Part shown: positions 55,808-64,000 of the stretch, piece by piece
How positions within the stretch are numbered: the stretch's first letter is position 1
How the letters are laid out: every line of letters starts with the position of its first letter
Source: an uncultured Peptococcaceae bacterium
GTDB lineage: Bacteria > Bacillota > Peptococcia > Peptococcales > Peptococcaceae
Length of the DNA stretch: 64,000 nt
Direction: 5' to 3'
Assembly (NCBI GenBank): GCA_910585405.1
Contig: CAJUDO010000004.1
Location: 91,121-155,120, forward strand
The notes under the pieces: generated by a model
What the model was told of the DNA's origin: nothing
Database searches by the model: none
The model's input: the letters and a program-made list of their open reading frames with translations, nothing else
Program-made: the position numbers and the translations under genes

Positions 55808-56236
55808 ATGATGATAAGAAAATTTGAAATGAAGGATATGGAACAGGTGATGCAAATTTGGCTGGCAGCCAACTTAGACGTCCATGATTTTGTTCCAAAA
55901 GAATATTGGATTGCCCAATATCCTTTTGTCCAGGAACAGCTTCTGCAGGCGAAAATTTATGTGTATGAGCAGGAACAAACCATCCGGGGATTTGTCGGCA
56001 TGATGGGGGATTATCTCGCTGGGGTTTTCGTAGAGCAAAGCTGCCGCTCCAGCGGAATTGGCAAAAGTCTTCTGGATTGCGTCAAAAAACATCACGCTGC
56101 CTTTTCTTTAAATGTTTATGAAAAAAATCAACGTGCAGTAAAATTTTATCTGCGGGAAGGTCTCTCCATAGCAGCGAAGGGAATGGATGAGGATACTGGA
56201 GAGGCAGATTTCACCATGATATGGGAGAAAAAATAA
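55808..56236 (+). CDS. GNAT-family N-acetyltransferase
   Basis: 142 residues with the standard GNAT fold. The acetyl-CoA loop is SCRSSGIGKSLLDCV, following strand YLAGVFVEQ; the final part NVYEKNQRAVKFYLREGL is the usual last helix. GGAGGAGG precedes the start. The closest general type is the small YjaB/YiaC-like group acting on proteins or small amines, but no substrate can be assigned. Confidence 0.85.
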   Translation: MMIRKFEMKDMEQVMQIWLAANLDVHDFVPKEYWIAQYPFVQEQLLQAKIYVYEQEQTIRGFVGMMGDYLAGVFVEQSCRSSGIGKSLLDCVKKHHAAFSLNVYEKNQRAVKFYLREGLSIAAKGMDEDTGEADFTMIWEKK

Positions 56237-56275
56237 CGGTTTCTGTTATTTTGACACTTATTCTCCATAGACGAT

Positions 56276-56396
56276 AGGTAATACACTGTGCAAATTCCAG
56301 CAGATATAAAAATGACATGATTTTGACCTTCAGGTTAAATGTTTATGATAACCTATTTTTCCTTCCGGTCAAAATCATGTCTAAAGTGTATTCTAT
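56276..56396. repeat. Nested inverted-repeat element
   Basis: GACATGATTTTGACC (56314-56328) pairs perfectly with GGTCAAAATCATGTC (56367-56381); inside it AGGTTA (56332-56337) pairs with TAACCT (56349-56354); outside it AATACACT and AGTGTATT can also pair. The whole can fold as a long stem or cruciform of about 110-120 bases. It lies between a GNAT gene and a convergent permease. It is more elaborate than a terminator and lacks a T-run. Confidence 0.6.
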
Positions 56397-56474
56397 ACCC
56401 ATGTAAAAAATAAACATTTTCATTTCGTTTTGTCTCTTCAAACAAATTTTCAGAAACTATCCGCATCCTGCTTG

Positions 56475-57206
56475 TTAACGGAACAGCAGCATATACAACC
56501 CATCAATCAGCAAGGCTGCACAGATAATCAACTTAAATGTTTTGGCACTGATCCGTTCAAACAACTTCTTGCCCAGAAACAGCCCTATCACAATGCACCA
56601 TAAACAGCATATCCCGTACAGAGCCAGCGTAGGCGACATCATTCCATTCAAAATCCGATTTGCCTGGTCAATCACCACACAGAATAGAAACAGCATCTGT
56701 GTGGTGCCCAAGTATTCCTCTTTGCTTTTGCAGACTGACAGAAAATAAATCGCTGCAATAGGCCCGCCTGCTCCAAATAAGCCATTGACGATACCACCGG
56801 CTGCATTAAACAATACGGCATTCGTCACAGTAGGCTTGATTCTGATTTTATCCTGTCCCCAATACATATATACCGCCAGAATCAAAAACATTATGCCCAG
56901 CAGCCGATACCAGATTGGATTATCCCCTACATATTTTAACAACAGAATGGCCAGAAAATCCATCCCCATATAGGCCAGAATCGGCACCGGGATCAGTTTC
57001 CAGGCAATGTATTTCCGATATAGCCAGGCGTTATACAGTAACACAAAAATCATCATCAAAGAGGTCAGCGCAATTGCCTCTGTGTACGGAAAGAAATAGG
57101 GAAAGATCATCAACGCTACAATTCCAAAGGCAAAACCACTAATCCCATGTAAAAACGAGGCCAGCAAGACAGCCAGAAAAAGTATCATCAGTGTATGCAA
57201 ATCCAT
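56475..57206 (-). CDS. TauE/SafE-family anion permease 3
   Basis: 243 residues with about eight membrane segments, closely resembling TauE 2 (ASFLHGISGFAFGIVALMI, PYTEAIALTS, NGLFGAGGPIAAIYFL, GTTQMLF). GGGAGG precedes the ATG. It is divergent from the tandem LysR pair at 57406, which may regulate it as well as the glycyl radical enzyme locus. Probable sulfite/organosulfonate or other organic anion permease. Confidence 0.85.
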   Translation of the reverse strand: MDLHTLMILFLAVLLASFLHGISGFAFGIVALMIFPYFFPYTEAIALTSLMMIFVLLYNAWLYRKYIAWKLIPVPILAYMGMDFLAILLLKYVGDNPIWYRLLGIMFLILAVYMYWGQDKIRIKPTVTNAVLFNAAGGIVNGLFGAGGPIAAIYFLSVCKSKEEYLGTTQMLFLFCVVIDQANRILNGMMSPTLALYGICCLWCIVIGLFLGKKLFERISAKTFKLIICAALLIDGLYMLLFR

Positions 57207-57405
57207 ATTTTATTGCCTCCCTTCGTTCCATATTTTATTGTGCATCACATATTCCACTTGCAAGAACCTACAGCAATTGTTTTATTTCTCTTTATTCCAT
57301 AAATCACAGATGTTATCAATTTTTCTAAATTTACTTAAGTCTTTACATTTCTTTTAATTTCTAGTAACATGAAAGAAAAATAAACTAATCAAGGAGAGGA
57401 GAACC

Positions 57406-58326
57406 ATGCGCCTTGAGCAATTAGAACATTTTATCGAAATAGCCCATACCAACTCTATTCATCTCGCAGCAGAAAATTTATATTTAGCCCAACCATCATT
57501 AAGCCGTTCCTTACGTAACCTAGAGCAGGAATTCGGGATTCCTTTATTTCAAAGGACCGTGAAAGGCGTGCAATTGACATCTTACGGAGAAACACTTTAT
57601 CCAGAAATTCTACAAATTTTAACTGCTCTTCATGGACTTTCTTTACATGCATCTCAATTGTGTGCAGAAAACCAAGTCCAGCAAGAATCGGTATCTCTAC
57701 GTATCCTAGCTTTTTCTACTCTGACCGATACCGTTCTAGGACCAGCTGTTTCCCAACTGAAAACCATTCATCCCAATGTATCTGTCACAATTAACAATCT
57801 GAAATTGGATTCCTTCTTAACTTTACCTGATTTTGCTGCCTACGACGCTGTACTGCTGACTGATATTTCTGATTTATTTTTCCCATCCACCGTTGACTCT
57901 GTATGGACACGCCGACAACTTTTTGCTGAAAGTTATTATGCAGTTGTGTCCAAAATGCACCCTTTGTCAAAAAAGCAAGTCATTAGCTTGGAAGAATTAT
58001 CAATTTATCCGATTATTCTTCCACAAAATGGTCTGCCAGTAGAAGAATTGATGGAAAATCTGCTACCAGACAAATCTCCGATTCATATTTTCATGCAGAG
58101 TAATAACCACCGCGTTATCACGAAAACTTTACAAAATCATGAAGCCGTATTATTGACTACAAACACGCTGGTTCGCCAGAACTTTTATGAAAATCCACAG
58201 TTGTGCTGCCTTCCGGTCAAACGAATTATGGGCTCCTGTTTTTCTTTATTTAATGCACACACGCCCCATATCAATATTCTGGAAGACTTGTTCACTCTGA
58301 TCCGAAATATCCATTTACAGAATTAA
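57406..58326 (+). CDS. LysR-family regulator, first of a tandem pair
   Basis: 306 residues. Winged-helix MRLEQLEHFIEIAHTNSIHL...PSLSRSLRNLEQEFGIPLF and a C-terminal effector domain. Divergent from TauE 3. A GGAGAGGAG site precedes the ATG. The next LysR gene starts 22 bases after its stop with AGGAGG, so both come from one transcript. Their paired presence suggests hetero-oligomeric or effector-split control of neighbouring permease and glycyl radical enzyme genes. Confidence 0.9.
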   Translation: MRLEQLEHFIEIAHTNSIHLAAENLYLAQPSLSRSLRNLEQEFGIPLFQRTVKGVQLTSYGETLYPEILQILTALHGLSLHASQLCAENQVQQESVSLRILAFSTLTDTVLGPAVSQLKTIHPNVSVTINNLKLDSFLTLPDFAAYDAVLLTDISDLFFPSTVDSVWTRRQLFAESYYAVVSKMHPLSKKQVISLEELSIYPIILPQNGLPVEELMENLLPDKSPIHIFMQSNNHRVITKTLQNHEAVLLTTNTLVRQNFYENPQLCCLPVKRIMGSCFSLFNAHTPHINILEDLFTLIRNIHLQN

Positions 58327-58348
58327 ACCTATATATTAGGAGGTACTT

Positions 58349-59302
58349 ATGCGTTTAGAACAACTACAGGCCTTTCTGGAAACTGTCCAGACACAATCCA
58401 TTTCCACTGCAGCGCACAATCTTTCCTTGCCTCAGTCCTCTGTTAGCCGTATGATCAGTAAACTGGAAAACGAACTGCAAGTCTCTCTGTTTGAGCGCTC
58501 ACCCCTTGGTGTAAAATTATCATCAATAGGAATACAGCTGCTACCTTTTATCGAAGAATCATACCGTTCATTGACACTCTTAAAAACGGAAGCTCAAAAA
58601 CTCAGCACAGTTTCTCAACTGCAAAAACAATCCTTTTCGGTTCGTATTATCACGTTGCCGCTGATTCTGGATTCTTTTCTGGTTCCAGCCTTTGAATCAT
58701 TGAAACAAGCATTGCCACAGGTAAAGCTTTCTTTTGTTTTGCAAAATGATCAATTACCCGACCAGTTTCCTCCGTTGAGCGCGAAAGACCTCTATATTGG
58801 TAATAATATCTCCCATGCACTGGAGAGCAAGCTTACCAATGCGCTATTTCAACAACAATATTACTATGAACCTCTTTTTACGGAAAAAATGTATGCTGTC
58901 ATGTCTGAAAATCATCCATTGTCTGCTTATACGGCCGTCTCATTGGAAACTCTTTTTCCCTACAAACTACTTCTGCACGACAATAATTTTGCAGTCAGTG
59001 AATTTTATCAGCATTACACCAAAGAATCTAAGCGGGCTAAAATTTATGCTCAGAGTAATAATCCTCAATTTATCGTCAATACTCTGCGAAACATGGAAAC
59101 TGTATTTATCACAACTGAAACTTTAGTAAAAAATGATTATATCCATCAGACTACTTTAAAAATAATTCCCATCCAGAATACACAGGCTTCTTATTTTTGT
59201 CTGACTGCCAGTGATTCTCCGTTTCAATTTGTGTTCCAGCATATCATTTCTGTTTTAAAATCTGTTCATGCAGGTATTGATATTTCTGAGCAAATTTTAT
59301 AG
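58349..59302 (+). CDS. LysR-family regulator, second of a tandem pair
   Basis: 317 residues, paralogous to the preceding gene in both domains: MRLEQLQAFLETVQTQSIST...SSVSRMISKLENELQVSLF, and the parallel final region QFIVNTLRNMETVFITTETLVK versus RVITKTLQNHEAVLLTTNTLVR (shown to compare). AGGAGG precedes the ATG. Convergent with the glycyl radical enzyme gene. Confidence 0.9.
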   Translation: MRLEQLQAFLETVQTQSISTAAHNLSLPQSSVSRMISKLENELQVSLFERSPLGVKLSSIGIQLLPFIEESYRSLTLLKTEAQKLSTVSQLQKQSFSVRIITLPLILDSFLVPAFESLKQALPQVKLSFVLQNDQLPDQFPPLSAKDLYIGNNISHALESKLTNALFQQQYYYEPLFTEKMYAVMSENHPLSAYTAVSLETLFPYKLLLHDNNFAVSEFYQHYTKESKRAKIYAQSNNPQFIVNTLRNMETVFITTETLVKNDYIHQTTLKIIPIQNTQASYFCLTASDSPFQFVFQHIISVLKSVHAGIDISEQIL

Positions 59303-59303
59303 C

Positions 59304-59340
59304 AGAAGGAGTAGTCCTGAATGGGATCACTCCTTCTGTT
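59304..59340. terminator. Terminator between LysR pair and glycyl radical enzyme
   Basis: AGAAGGAGT (59304-59312) pairs with ACTCCTTCT (59329-59337); short T-rich tail. Confidence 0.7.
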
Positions 59341-59383
59341 ATTAGGACTATCTTAAACCTTTAGGTTCAGAGAACTCTGCTGT

Positions 59384-61879
59384 TTAAACTGCATCCTGAT
59401 GTTCGGTTCTGGACATGATTTCATCTTGCAGGTCTTTGGACAATTCTACAAAGTATGCACTGTACCCTGCCACACGCACCACCAGATTGCGGTATTTTTC
59501 CGGCTCCTGCTGGGCCTTTTCCATAGTTTCCCGGTTGATGATATTGAACTGCACATGATACAGTTTCAAGTCACACCATGCACGAATCAGAGACATCAGC
59601 TTTCTGGTTCCTTCTTCACCTGCAACAGTACTTGGACTCAGTTTCAGATTCAACAGACGCACATGACGGTTGCGGTATTCAATATTTTTGGTATTGGCAA
59701 CAGAGGTCATAGTAGCTGTCGGACCATGAGTGTCGCAGCCGTGGGAAGTGGAAGCACCTTCCGACAATGGCAGACCAGCTTTTCTACCATTTGGTGTTGC
59801 ACCCGTTGTCTTGCCTAAGAATACATGAATAGATACCGGAACCATACGCATTGAGATAATTTCTGGAACAACTCCAATCTGTTTGGCCAGATGTTCCACA
59901 TGGATACGGTCAATTTCTTTTGCAATGCTGTCTACATATGGGTCGTTGTTACCATATTTCGGCGCATTTATGCACAGTTGCTGAATCACTTCTTTGCCTT
60001 CAAAATTACATTCTACCGCTTCAATTAGTTGATCCATCGTAATTACTTTATCATCATAAACCAGTTTTTTCACCGCAGCCAATGAGTCTGCCGCTGTGCC
60101 ATAACCGGTCATATCACAGAATTTTTCACGCAAGCCGCCCTCAATGTAATCATTGATATCCTTGCACTGATCATAGCACAGATCATGCAGCATAGAAGTC
60201 AGTGGAGCAGCCAGATATTTGGGCACGACTTCATCCAGAGCCGCCTGCTGAGCAATATTGTGATCCAGGAAATACAGATGCTGTTTTTTGTAGGCATCAA
60301 AGAATTCGTCAAAGGTTTTGAAATTCCGTGGATCACCAGTTTCCAAGCCATAACGATAATCTTTATATCTGGAAGTATATCCATTATACAATACCGTTTC
60401 TACCACTGCACCACAATTCAGTGTGCCAGCAGGATGAATATAGTTATCATAGTTCATAACACGGTTTTCCGCACAGCTGCAAATGCAGTAATCCAATGCA
60501 TCAGGATAGGGAACCCCTTTGGCCAGATACAACGGAACCAGTTCCTCATCATTAAACAGCTTCGGATACCCCTGCCCGTCTTTGATTACTTCAGCAACTG
60601 CACGCAGGAATTTATCCGGTGTTTTATTGTTAATCCGCACAGCCAAGTCTGGATAGTTGATAGGAAGCCCTTTTTTGGATTCCAGAAGCAGATATGATAA
60701 ATCATTGGTGGCATCTTCACCATCTCTGGTCTGGCCGCCAATGGTAACGCCTTCAAAGTGCGCATACGCTTCTGAGAATACTCCACCAGCCGGGCTGGCC
60801 AAAATACTCATGTTTTCTGACATGTTTACCCATAGACTTTCAAACAGGGTTTTCGCTTCTGCACGAGTTAGACGGCCTTCTTCAATATCTTTTTTGTAGT
60901 ATGGATAGAACAACTGGTCCAGACGACCCAAACTCAGTGAAGCACCTACAAACTGTTCTATACGGGTGAACATATAGACAAACCAGTGGCTCTGCAATGC
61001 TTCCCGGAAGGTACGTGCTGGATTTTCTGGCACATATTCACATATTTCCGCAATCTGCAGCAGTTCTGCTTTTCTAGATTCACTGGTTTCTGTTTTTGCC
61101 AGTTCCCGGGCATGAGCAGCATAACGATGTGCCCAAATCACAATGGCATCGCAAATGGTAATAGCTGCTTCCAAGAAAGGCCCTTTAGCAGTCCACAGAG
61201 TCGGCTGCTGTTTCAATTCCTCCAATCTTTTCTCTGCATCTTCTCGTAAACCTTTCAAACCTCTTTTCAGTACCTTTCCATAATCCTGTACCCAGTTCTG
61301 TGAAGAGCGGGTATTGCCAGTTGCAAATACCAGGCCTGTCTGTTCATAGAAGTTTTCAGAATCTGCCCCAAAAATAATTCTTCTAGTTTCCTCTGGCAAA
61401 GACATCGCAAAAGCTTCAGGGAAGGATCTGTTTTTCCAATATGGTGCAATTTCGTTTACCATAACATCATAGTCAGCGTCACTGATAAAATACGGCGCAT
61501 CGGGACGGTTACACATATCACGTCCAACACGGTCCATATAGCCCCCATCAATTTCTGGATACAGCATTCCGCAACGACCAAAACGTCCTTCGCCGCGACC
61601 TACCACCAATTCATCTGGGTCAATGTAAACAGGAATTTTTTCTGCTACATTTTTTAAAGCCAGCGCCCAACGCAACTCCAGTGGACGCAGTTCATTCTGT
61701 TTCATCCCTTCGGTAAAATATCTTGCGCGGTCTGTGCAAAGCTTGATCTGCTCTTTCCGAATCCGTTCCAAACGATTAAAATTTCTTTCTCGGGTAGGAT
61801 CCTCATTTTTTGTGATTCCTTCCAACCACTGTTCCTGCGGACTGAGAATCAGTTCATTTAATTGACATTGACATGGCAT
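59384..61879 (-). CDS. Glycyl radical enzyme (PFL2-like), substrate unassigned
   Basis: About 831 residues from ATG 61879, with CAGGAGG 8 bases upstream; the longer in-frame form from 61963 lacks a site. The PFL-like barrel is complete. The catalytic region reads DYCICSCAENR, with the thiyl Cys at about 469 and the general-base Glu at 471, a C-A-E variant of the common G-C-V-E form of dehydratases and lyases, with three alternating cysteines (465, 467, 469). The C-terminal radical loop is RVAGYSAYFVEL, radical Gly about 805. Such enzymes cleave C-C, C-O, C-N or C-S bonds anaerobically. An SLC13 transporter gene lies upstream on the same strand. No radical-SAM activase is seen in the window. 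Alkyl-sulfonate cleavage is one option, given the TauE permeases, but is not shown. Confidence 0.87.
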   Translation of the reverse strand: MPCQCQLNELILSPQEQWLEGITKNEDPTRERNFNRLERIRKEQIKLCTDRARYFTEGMKQNELRPLELRWALALKNVAEKIPVYIDPDELVVGRGEGRFGRCGMLYPEIDGGYMDRVGRDMCNRPDAPYFISDADYDVMVNEIAPYWKNRSFPEAFAMSLPEETRRIIFGADSENFYEQTGLVFATGNTRSSQNWVQDYGKVLKRGLKGLREDAEKRLEELKQQPTLWTAKGPFLEAAITICDAIVIWAHRYAAHARELAKTETSESRKAELLQIAEICEYVPENPARTFREALQSHWFVYMFTRIEQFVGASLSLGRLDQLFYPYYKKDIEEGRLTRAEAKTLFESLWVNMSENMSILASPAGGVFSEAYAHFEGVTIGGQTRDGEDATNDLSYLLLESKKGLPINYPDLAVRINNKTPDKFLRAVAEVIKDGQGYPKLFNDEELVPLYLAKGVPYPDALDYCICSCAENRVMNYDNYIHPAGTLNCGAVVETVLYNGYTSRYKDYRYGLETGDPRNFKTFDEFFDAYKKQHLYFLDHNIAQQAALDEVVPKYLAAPLTSMLHDLCYDQCKDINDYIEGGLREKFCDMTGYGTAADSLAAVKKLVYDDKVITMDQLIEAVECNFEGKEVIQQLCINAPKYGNNDPYVDSIAKEIDRIHVEHLAKQIGVVPEIISMRMVPVSIHVFLGKTTGATPNGRKAGLPLSEGASTSHGCDTHGPTATMTSVANTKNIEYRNRHVRLLNLKLSPSTVAGEEGTRKLMSLIRAWCDLKLYHVQFNIINRETMEKAQQEPEKYRNLVVRVAGYSAYFVELSKDLQDEIMSRTEHQDAV

Positions 61880-62007
61880 ACAATCTACCTCCTGTTCTTT
61901 CTGTGAAAAATAAGTAATAGTTTCAGTACAACAAATTCCTGACGAACTGTTCAAACTACTCAAGAACTGTCATTTTCATAATTCCATCTTATAAGATAAC
62001 TTGCTTC

Positions 62008-62061
62008 TTGAAAAATGCTTCTCATGGGCATTTTTATGTTTTCTTATGTCAAAATTGCATA
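62008..62061. promoter_or_regulatory. Upstream motif, copy 1 (before glycyl radical enzyme gene)
   Basis: A 54-base segment starting TTGAAAAATGCTT, then TTTTCTTATGT, then TTGCATA, matching a 55-base segment at 63704-63758 in the same order and spacing. It starts about 130 bases before the enzyme's start codon, within the 234-base gap after the SLC13 gene. Confidence 0.65.
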
Positions 62062-62113
62062 TCTCTCTGAAATACTAACGTTTTCATGGAAAATCACTTA
62101 TTCAGCTGTCCTG

Positions 62114-63556
62114 TTAAAATAATGCCATTATAATAGGTGCACCCAACGCAGTAAACAGCATTGCGATAATTTGAATTACCAAACCTGCTTTAAATGCCTG
62201 CCCCGAACTGATCCATTCTTTGAAACTGAAAAGATAAGCTGCGTTACCGGAAGCAGTCGGCGTGCAGAAGGAAATATTCAGAATATACGAAGCCAGAATC
62301 GCAATTACTAGCGGGCTGATTCCCAGCGACTGCCCAAAGGCGAACATCACCGGCATAAAGGCTAGTACAACGGCTACATTGTTTACAAATTGTGATACAA
62401 CCATCGCAATGAAGAAGAAAACGACTATAAATGTGATTGGCCCCATGCCATCCAGAATACCATTCAGTTGTTCCACAACAAATGGCATAATATTAGATTC
62501 CGCAGCATTCACTGCTGCAACCAACGGTGCAATAGTAGCAAACATCATGATTAAATCCCAGTTGATTCCCGCAGCAAGCTTTGGAAACGGAACTACATCT
62601 TCCTTGCCCAGATTAATGATATAGTAAACAGCCAGTGTCAGCACGGCAGCGCCCGGTACACTAAGATTTTTTAACCAAATCGTAATGCCCCAGCTGACAG
62701 GCAAAATTCCCGGCAGGAATAACAGCACCATCAGTAATGCAATTAATCCTACAGCCTGTTTCTGCGCACCAGTCATTTTATCATCCCGATAGCAGGCAAA
62801 GCGGTCATCATCACGAAGTAACAGAGATACATCCGGCTTTACTACAAATTTCAGCAACGCAAGGAATGTCCCCATTGTCACAATACTGAATACAATCTGA
62901 ATCAAGGTAAACATAACAAAGTTCATTGTGGCGCCAGTGGTTTTTTCCATAACCGTATTTACCACATAGGACTGTCCCATAAAGGGGAAGATTCCTCCGC
63001 CGACTGTACAAGCCAGAACAATTGCAACAGCGCCATAAGCAGGATATTTGTCCCCTGTTTTGAAACCTGCCTGTGAACAGAATTTTCCAAAAATAATCGT
63101 CAACAATAGCATGGAAGCAAATAGATTTACAAAGGAAGAAACCAGCCATGCCGCCAGACAGAACATAGCAAGCATAATATAAGGTTTTCCGGTAGCAAAT
63201 TTACGACTGATGCACCAGTTAGCAACATATTTGCTCAAGCCAACTTCCTCTACAATTGCTGAAAAGCAAAACATAAATAATGTCGTTAAAACTAGATTAT
63301 CTGTAAAAGAAATTCCTAATGTTTGAAACACTGTTCTGTCAGGTAAATATCCCAACGCAACAATTCCTAATAAACTGGGCCAAATCTTGCTGTCAACAGT
63401 CCAGCTATACAATACACCAATAAAAATCCCGATAGTTTGCATCCCCCACGGAGTAATAGAGCCGATGGGCGGCAGATATCGAAAACCAAACATAAACAGA
63501 CATACGATTAAAAAATTGATTAAAGTTTTTGTTCTGTTTCCTGTTGTGATCGGCAT
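62114..63556 (-). CDS. SLC13/DASS-family anion transporter (second copy)
   Basis: About 480 residues from ATG 63556, with AAAGGAG 8 bases upstream; the longer in-frame form from 63667 is rejected. About 12 membrane segments, with the two anion/Na+ hairpin regions SSFVNLFASML and SQFVNNVAVVLAF. Shares the N-terminal block FR.LPPIG.ITPWGMQTIGIF.GV with the transporter at 15846 but is otherwise divergent. It precedes the glycyl radical enzyme gene on the same strand and both carry the same upstream motif, so it likely imports that enzyme's substrate. Confidence 0.88.
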   Translation of the reverse strand: MPITTGNRTKTLINFLIVCLFMFGFRYLPPIGSITPWGMQTIGIFIGVLYSWTVDSKIWPSLLGIVALGYLPDRTVFQTLGISFTDNLVLTTLFMFCFSAIVEEVGLSKYVANWCISRKFATGKPYIMLAMFCLAAWLVSSFVNLFASMLLLTIIFGKFCSQAGFKTGDKYPAYGAVAIVLACTVGGGIFPFMGQSYVVNTVMEKTTGATMNFVMFTLIQIVFSIVTMGTFLALLKFVVKPDVSLLLRDDDRFACYRDDKMTGAQKQAVGLIALLMVLLFLPGILPVSWGITIWLKNLSVPGAAVLTLAVYYIINLGKEDVVPFPKLAAGINWDLIMMFATIAPLVAAVNAAESNIMPFVVEQLNGILDGMGPITFIVVFFFIAMVVSQFVNNVAVVLAFMPVMFAFGQSLGISPLVIAILASYILNISFCTPTASGNAAYLFSFKEWISSGQAFKAGLVIQIIAMLFTALGAPIIMALF

Positions 63557-63946
63557 CACGACCACTCCTTTCTTCCCAATTCTATATGAATCAGATAACT
63601 TTTTCCCTAATGACTTCACAATAATCTGCTGGGTACCCATATATGTTGCAGATTTACCGTGAATCATTATTTTATAATTCGATTTTATCTAATAAATATT
63701 CTTTTGAAAAATGCTTTTGGTGTATTTTTTTTATATTTTCTTATGTTAGATTTGCATAACCATTTTGTAATCTTCCCTACATTATCAGTTTTACAAAAAC
63801 GTTTTGCAAATACCCTTTCGGACTCTACAAAGCACTTTTTCAGACGAAATAATATTATATTGTGATGACTTTAACTTTTTCTTGCTCTGGGACACCATTG
63901 TGAGATATAAATCTTCTGATTTTGCTAATGCCATATAATAAAAAAT
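63557..63946. promoter_or_regulatory. Upstream region of the SLC13 gene with motif copy 2
   Basis: 390 AT-rich bases without a recognised gene. At 63704-63758 it holds the second copy of the TTGAAAAATGCTT...TTTTCTTATGT...TTGCATA segment, about 150 bases before the transporter's start codon. Confidence 0.6.
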
Positions 63947-64000
63947 GGCTCTACGTCAAATGTTGGGGTGCAAAAACCCCATAGAAAAAAATTATAGAAT
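63947..64000. mobile_element. Possible left end of an ISL3-like element (runs off the window)
   Basis: GGCTCTACGTCAAATGTTGG followed by a GGGGT/ACCCC hairpin resembles the terminal repeats of ISL3-family elements as I remember them. No transposase is visible because the window ends. Tentative. Confidence 0.3.

Overview
The window (about 44-45% GC by eye) reads as a chromosomal segment of an anaerobic, endospore-forming Bacillota. Spore genes are present (spoVT at 11911, an alpha/beta-type SASP at 47701, a ytxC-like gene at 53975), and so are a glycyl radical enzyme, lactate-utilisation flavo/iron-sulfur proteins, a CoA-disulfide-reductase-like enzyme and S-layer-homology (SLH) proteins. Clostridia or a spore-forming Negativicutes-like lineage both fit; I cannot decide from this window. 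No tRNA, rRNA or CRISPR array was recognised.

Layout. 1-2950: housekeeping tilS-ftsH (ftsH runs off the left edge). 3170-8444: a TetR-controlled RND efflux operon with a clear promoter and a perfect palindromic operator. 8719-11537: a KdpDE-like two-component system without kdpFABC, followed by a C39-like cysteine-peptidase candidate. 11911: spoVT. 12526-17318: LysR regulator, alkaline-phosphatase-superfamily hydrolase and DASS/SLC13 anion transporter. 17419-20407: a lipoprotein, a small membrane protein and a decayed IS1182-family element. 20483-23451: a NERD-domain protein, prmC and prfA. 23762-29243: three tandem FAD-dependent oxidoreductase lipoproteins with SLH-like C-termini. 29424-31419: htpG under a perfect extended CIRCE element. 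31502-37037: a lactate-utilisation operon (LutB-LutA fusion, a shortened LutB-like paralog, lactate permease) with a divergent GntR/YtrA-type regulator. 37138-41804: a large SLH protein and a CoA-disulfide-reductase/rhodanese enzyme. 42175-46901: a LysR-linked operon of two DUF5058 membrane paralogs, a third membrane protein and an M20 peptidase. 46984-48189: ferritin and spore-related small proteins. 48637-51886: another LysR and a second AP-superfamily hydrolase. 52232-57206: three TauE/SafE permeases, ytxC, a DUF1847 protein and a GNAT acetyltransferase. 57406-63556: two tandem LysR regulators, then a glycyl radical enzyme and a second SLC13 transporter on the other strand. 63947-64000 may be the tip of an ISL3-like element.

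How it fits together. A recurring pattern is LysR regulator + organic-anion transporter (SLC13 or TauE/SafE) + a cytoplasmic hydrolase or radical enzyme. This suggests a specialist in scavenging small anionic organics, possibly sulfonates, phosphonates, sulfate/phosphate esters or carboxylates; the substrates cannot be read from sequence. The most novel-looking systems are the SLH-tailed flavoprotein lipoprotein triplet, the DUF5058/M20 operon, and the glycyl radical enzyme/SLC13 pair, whose two genes share a duplicated upstream motif.
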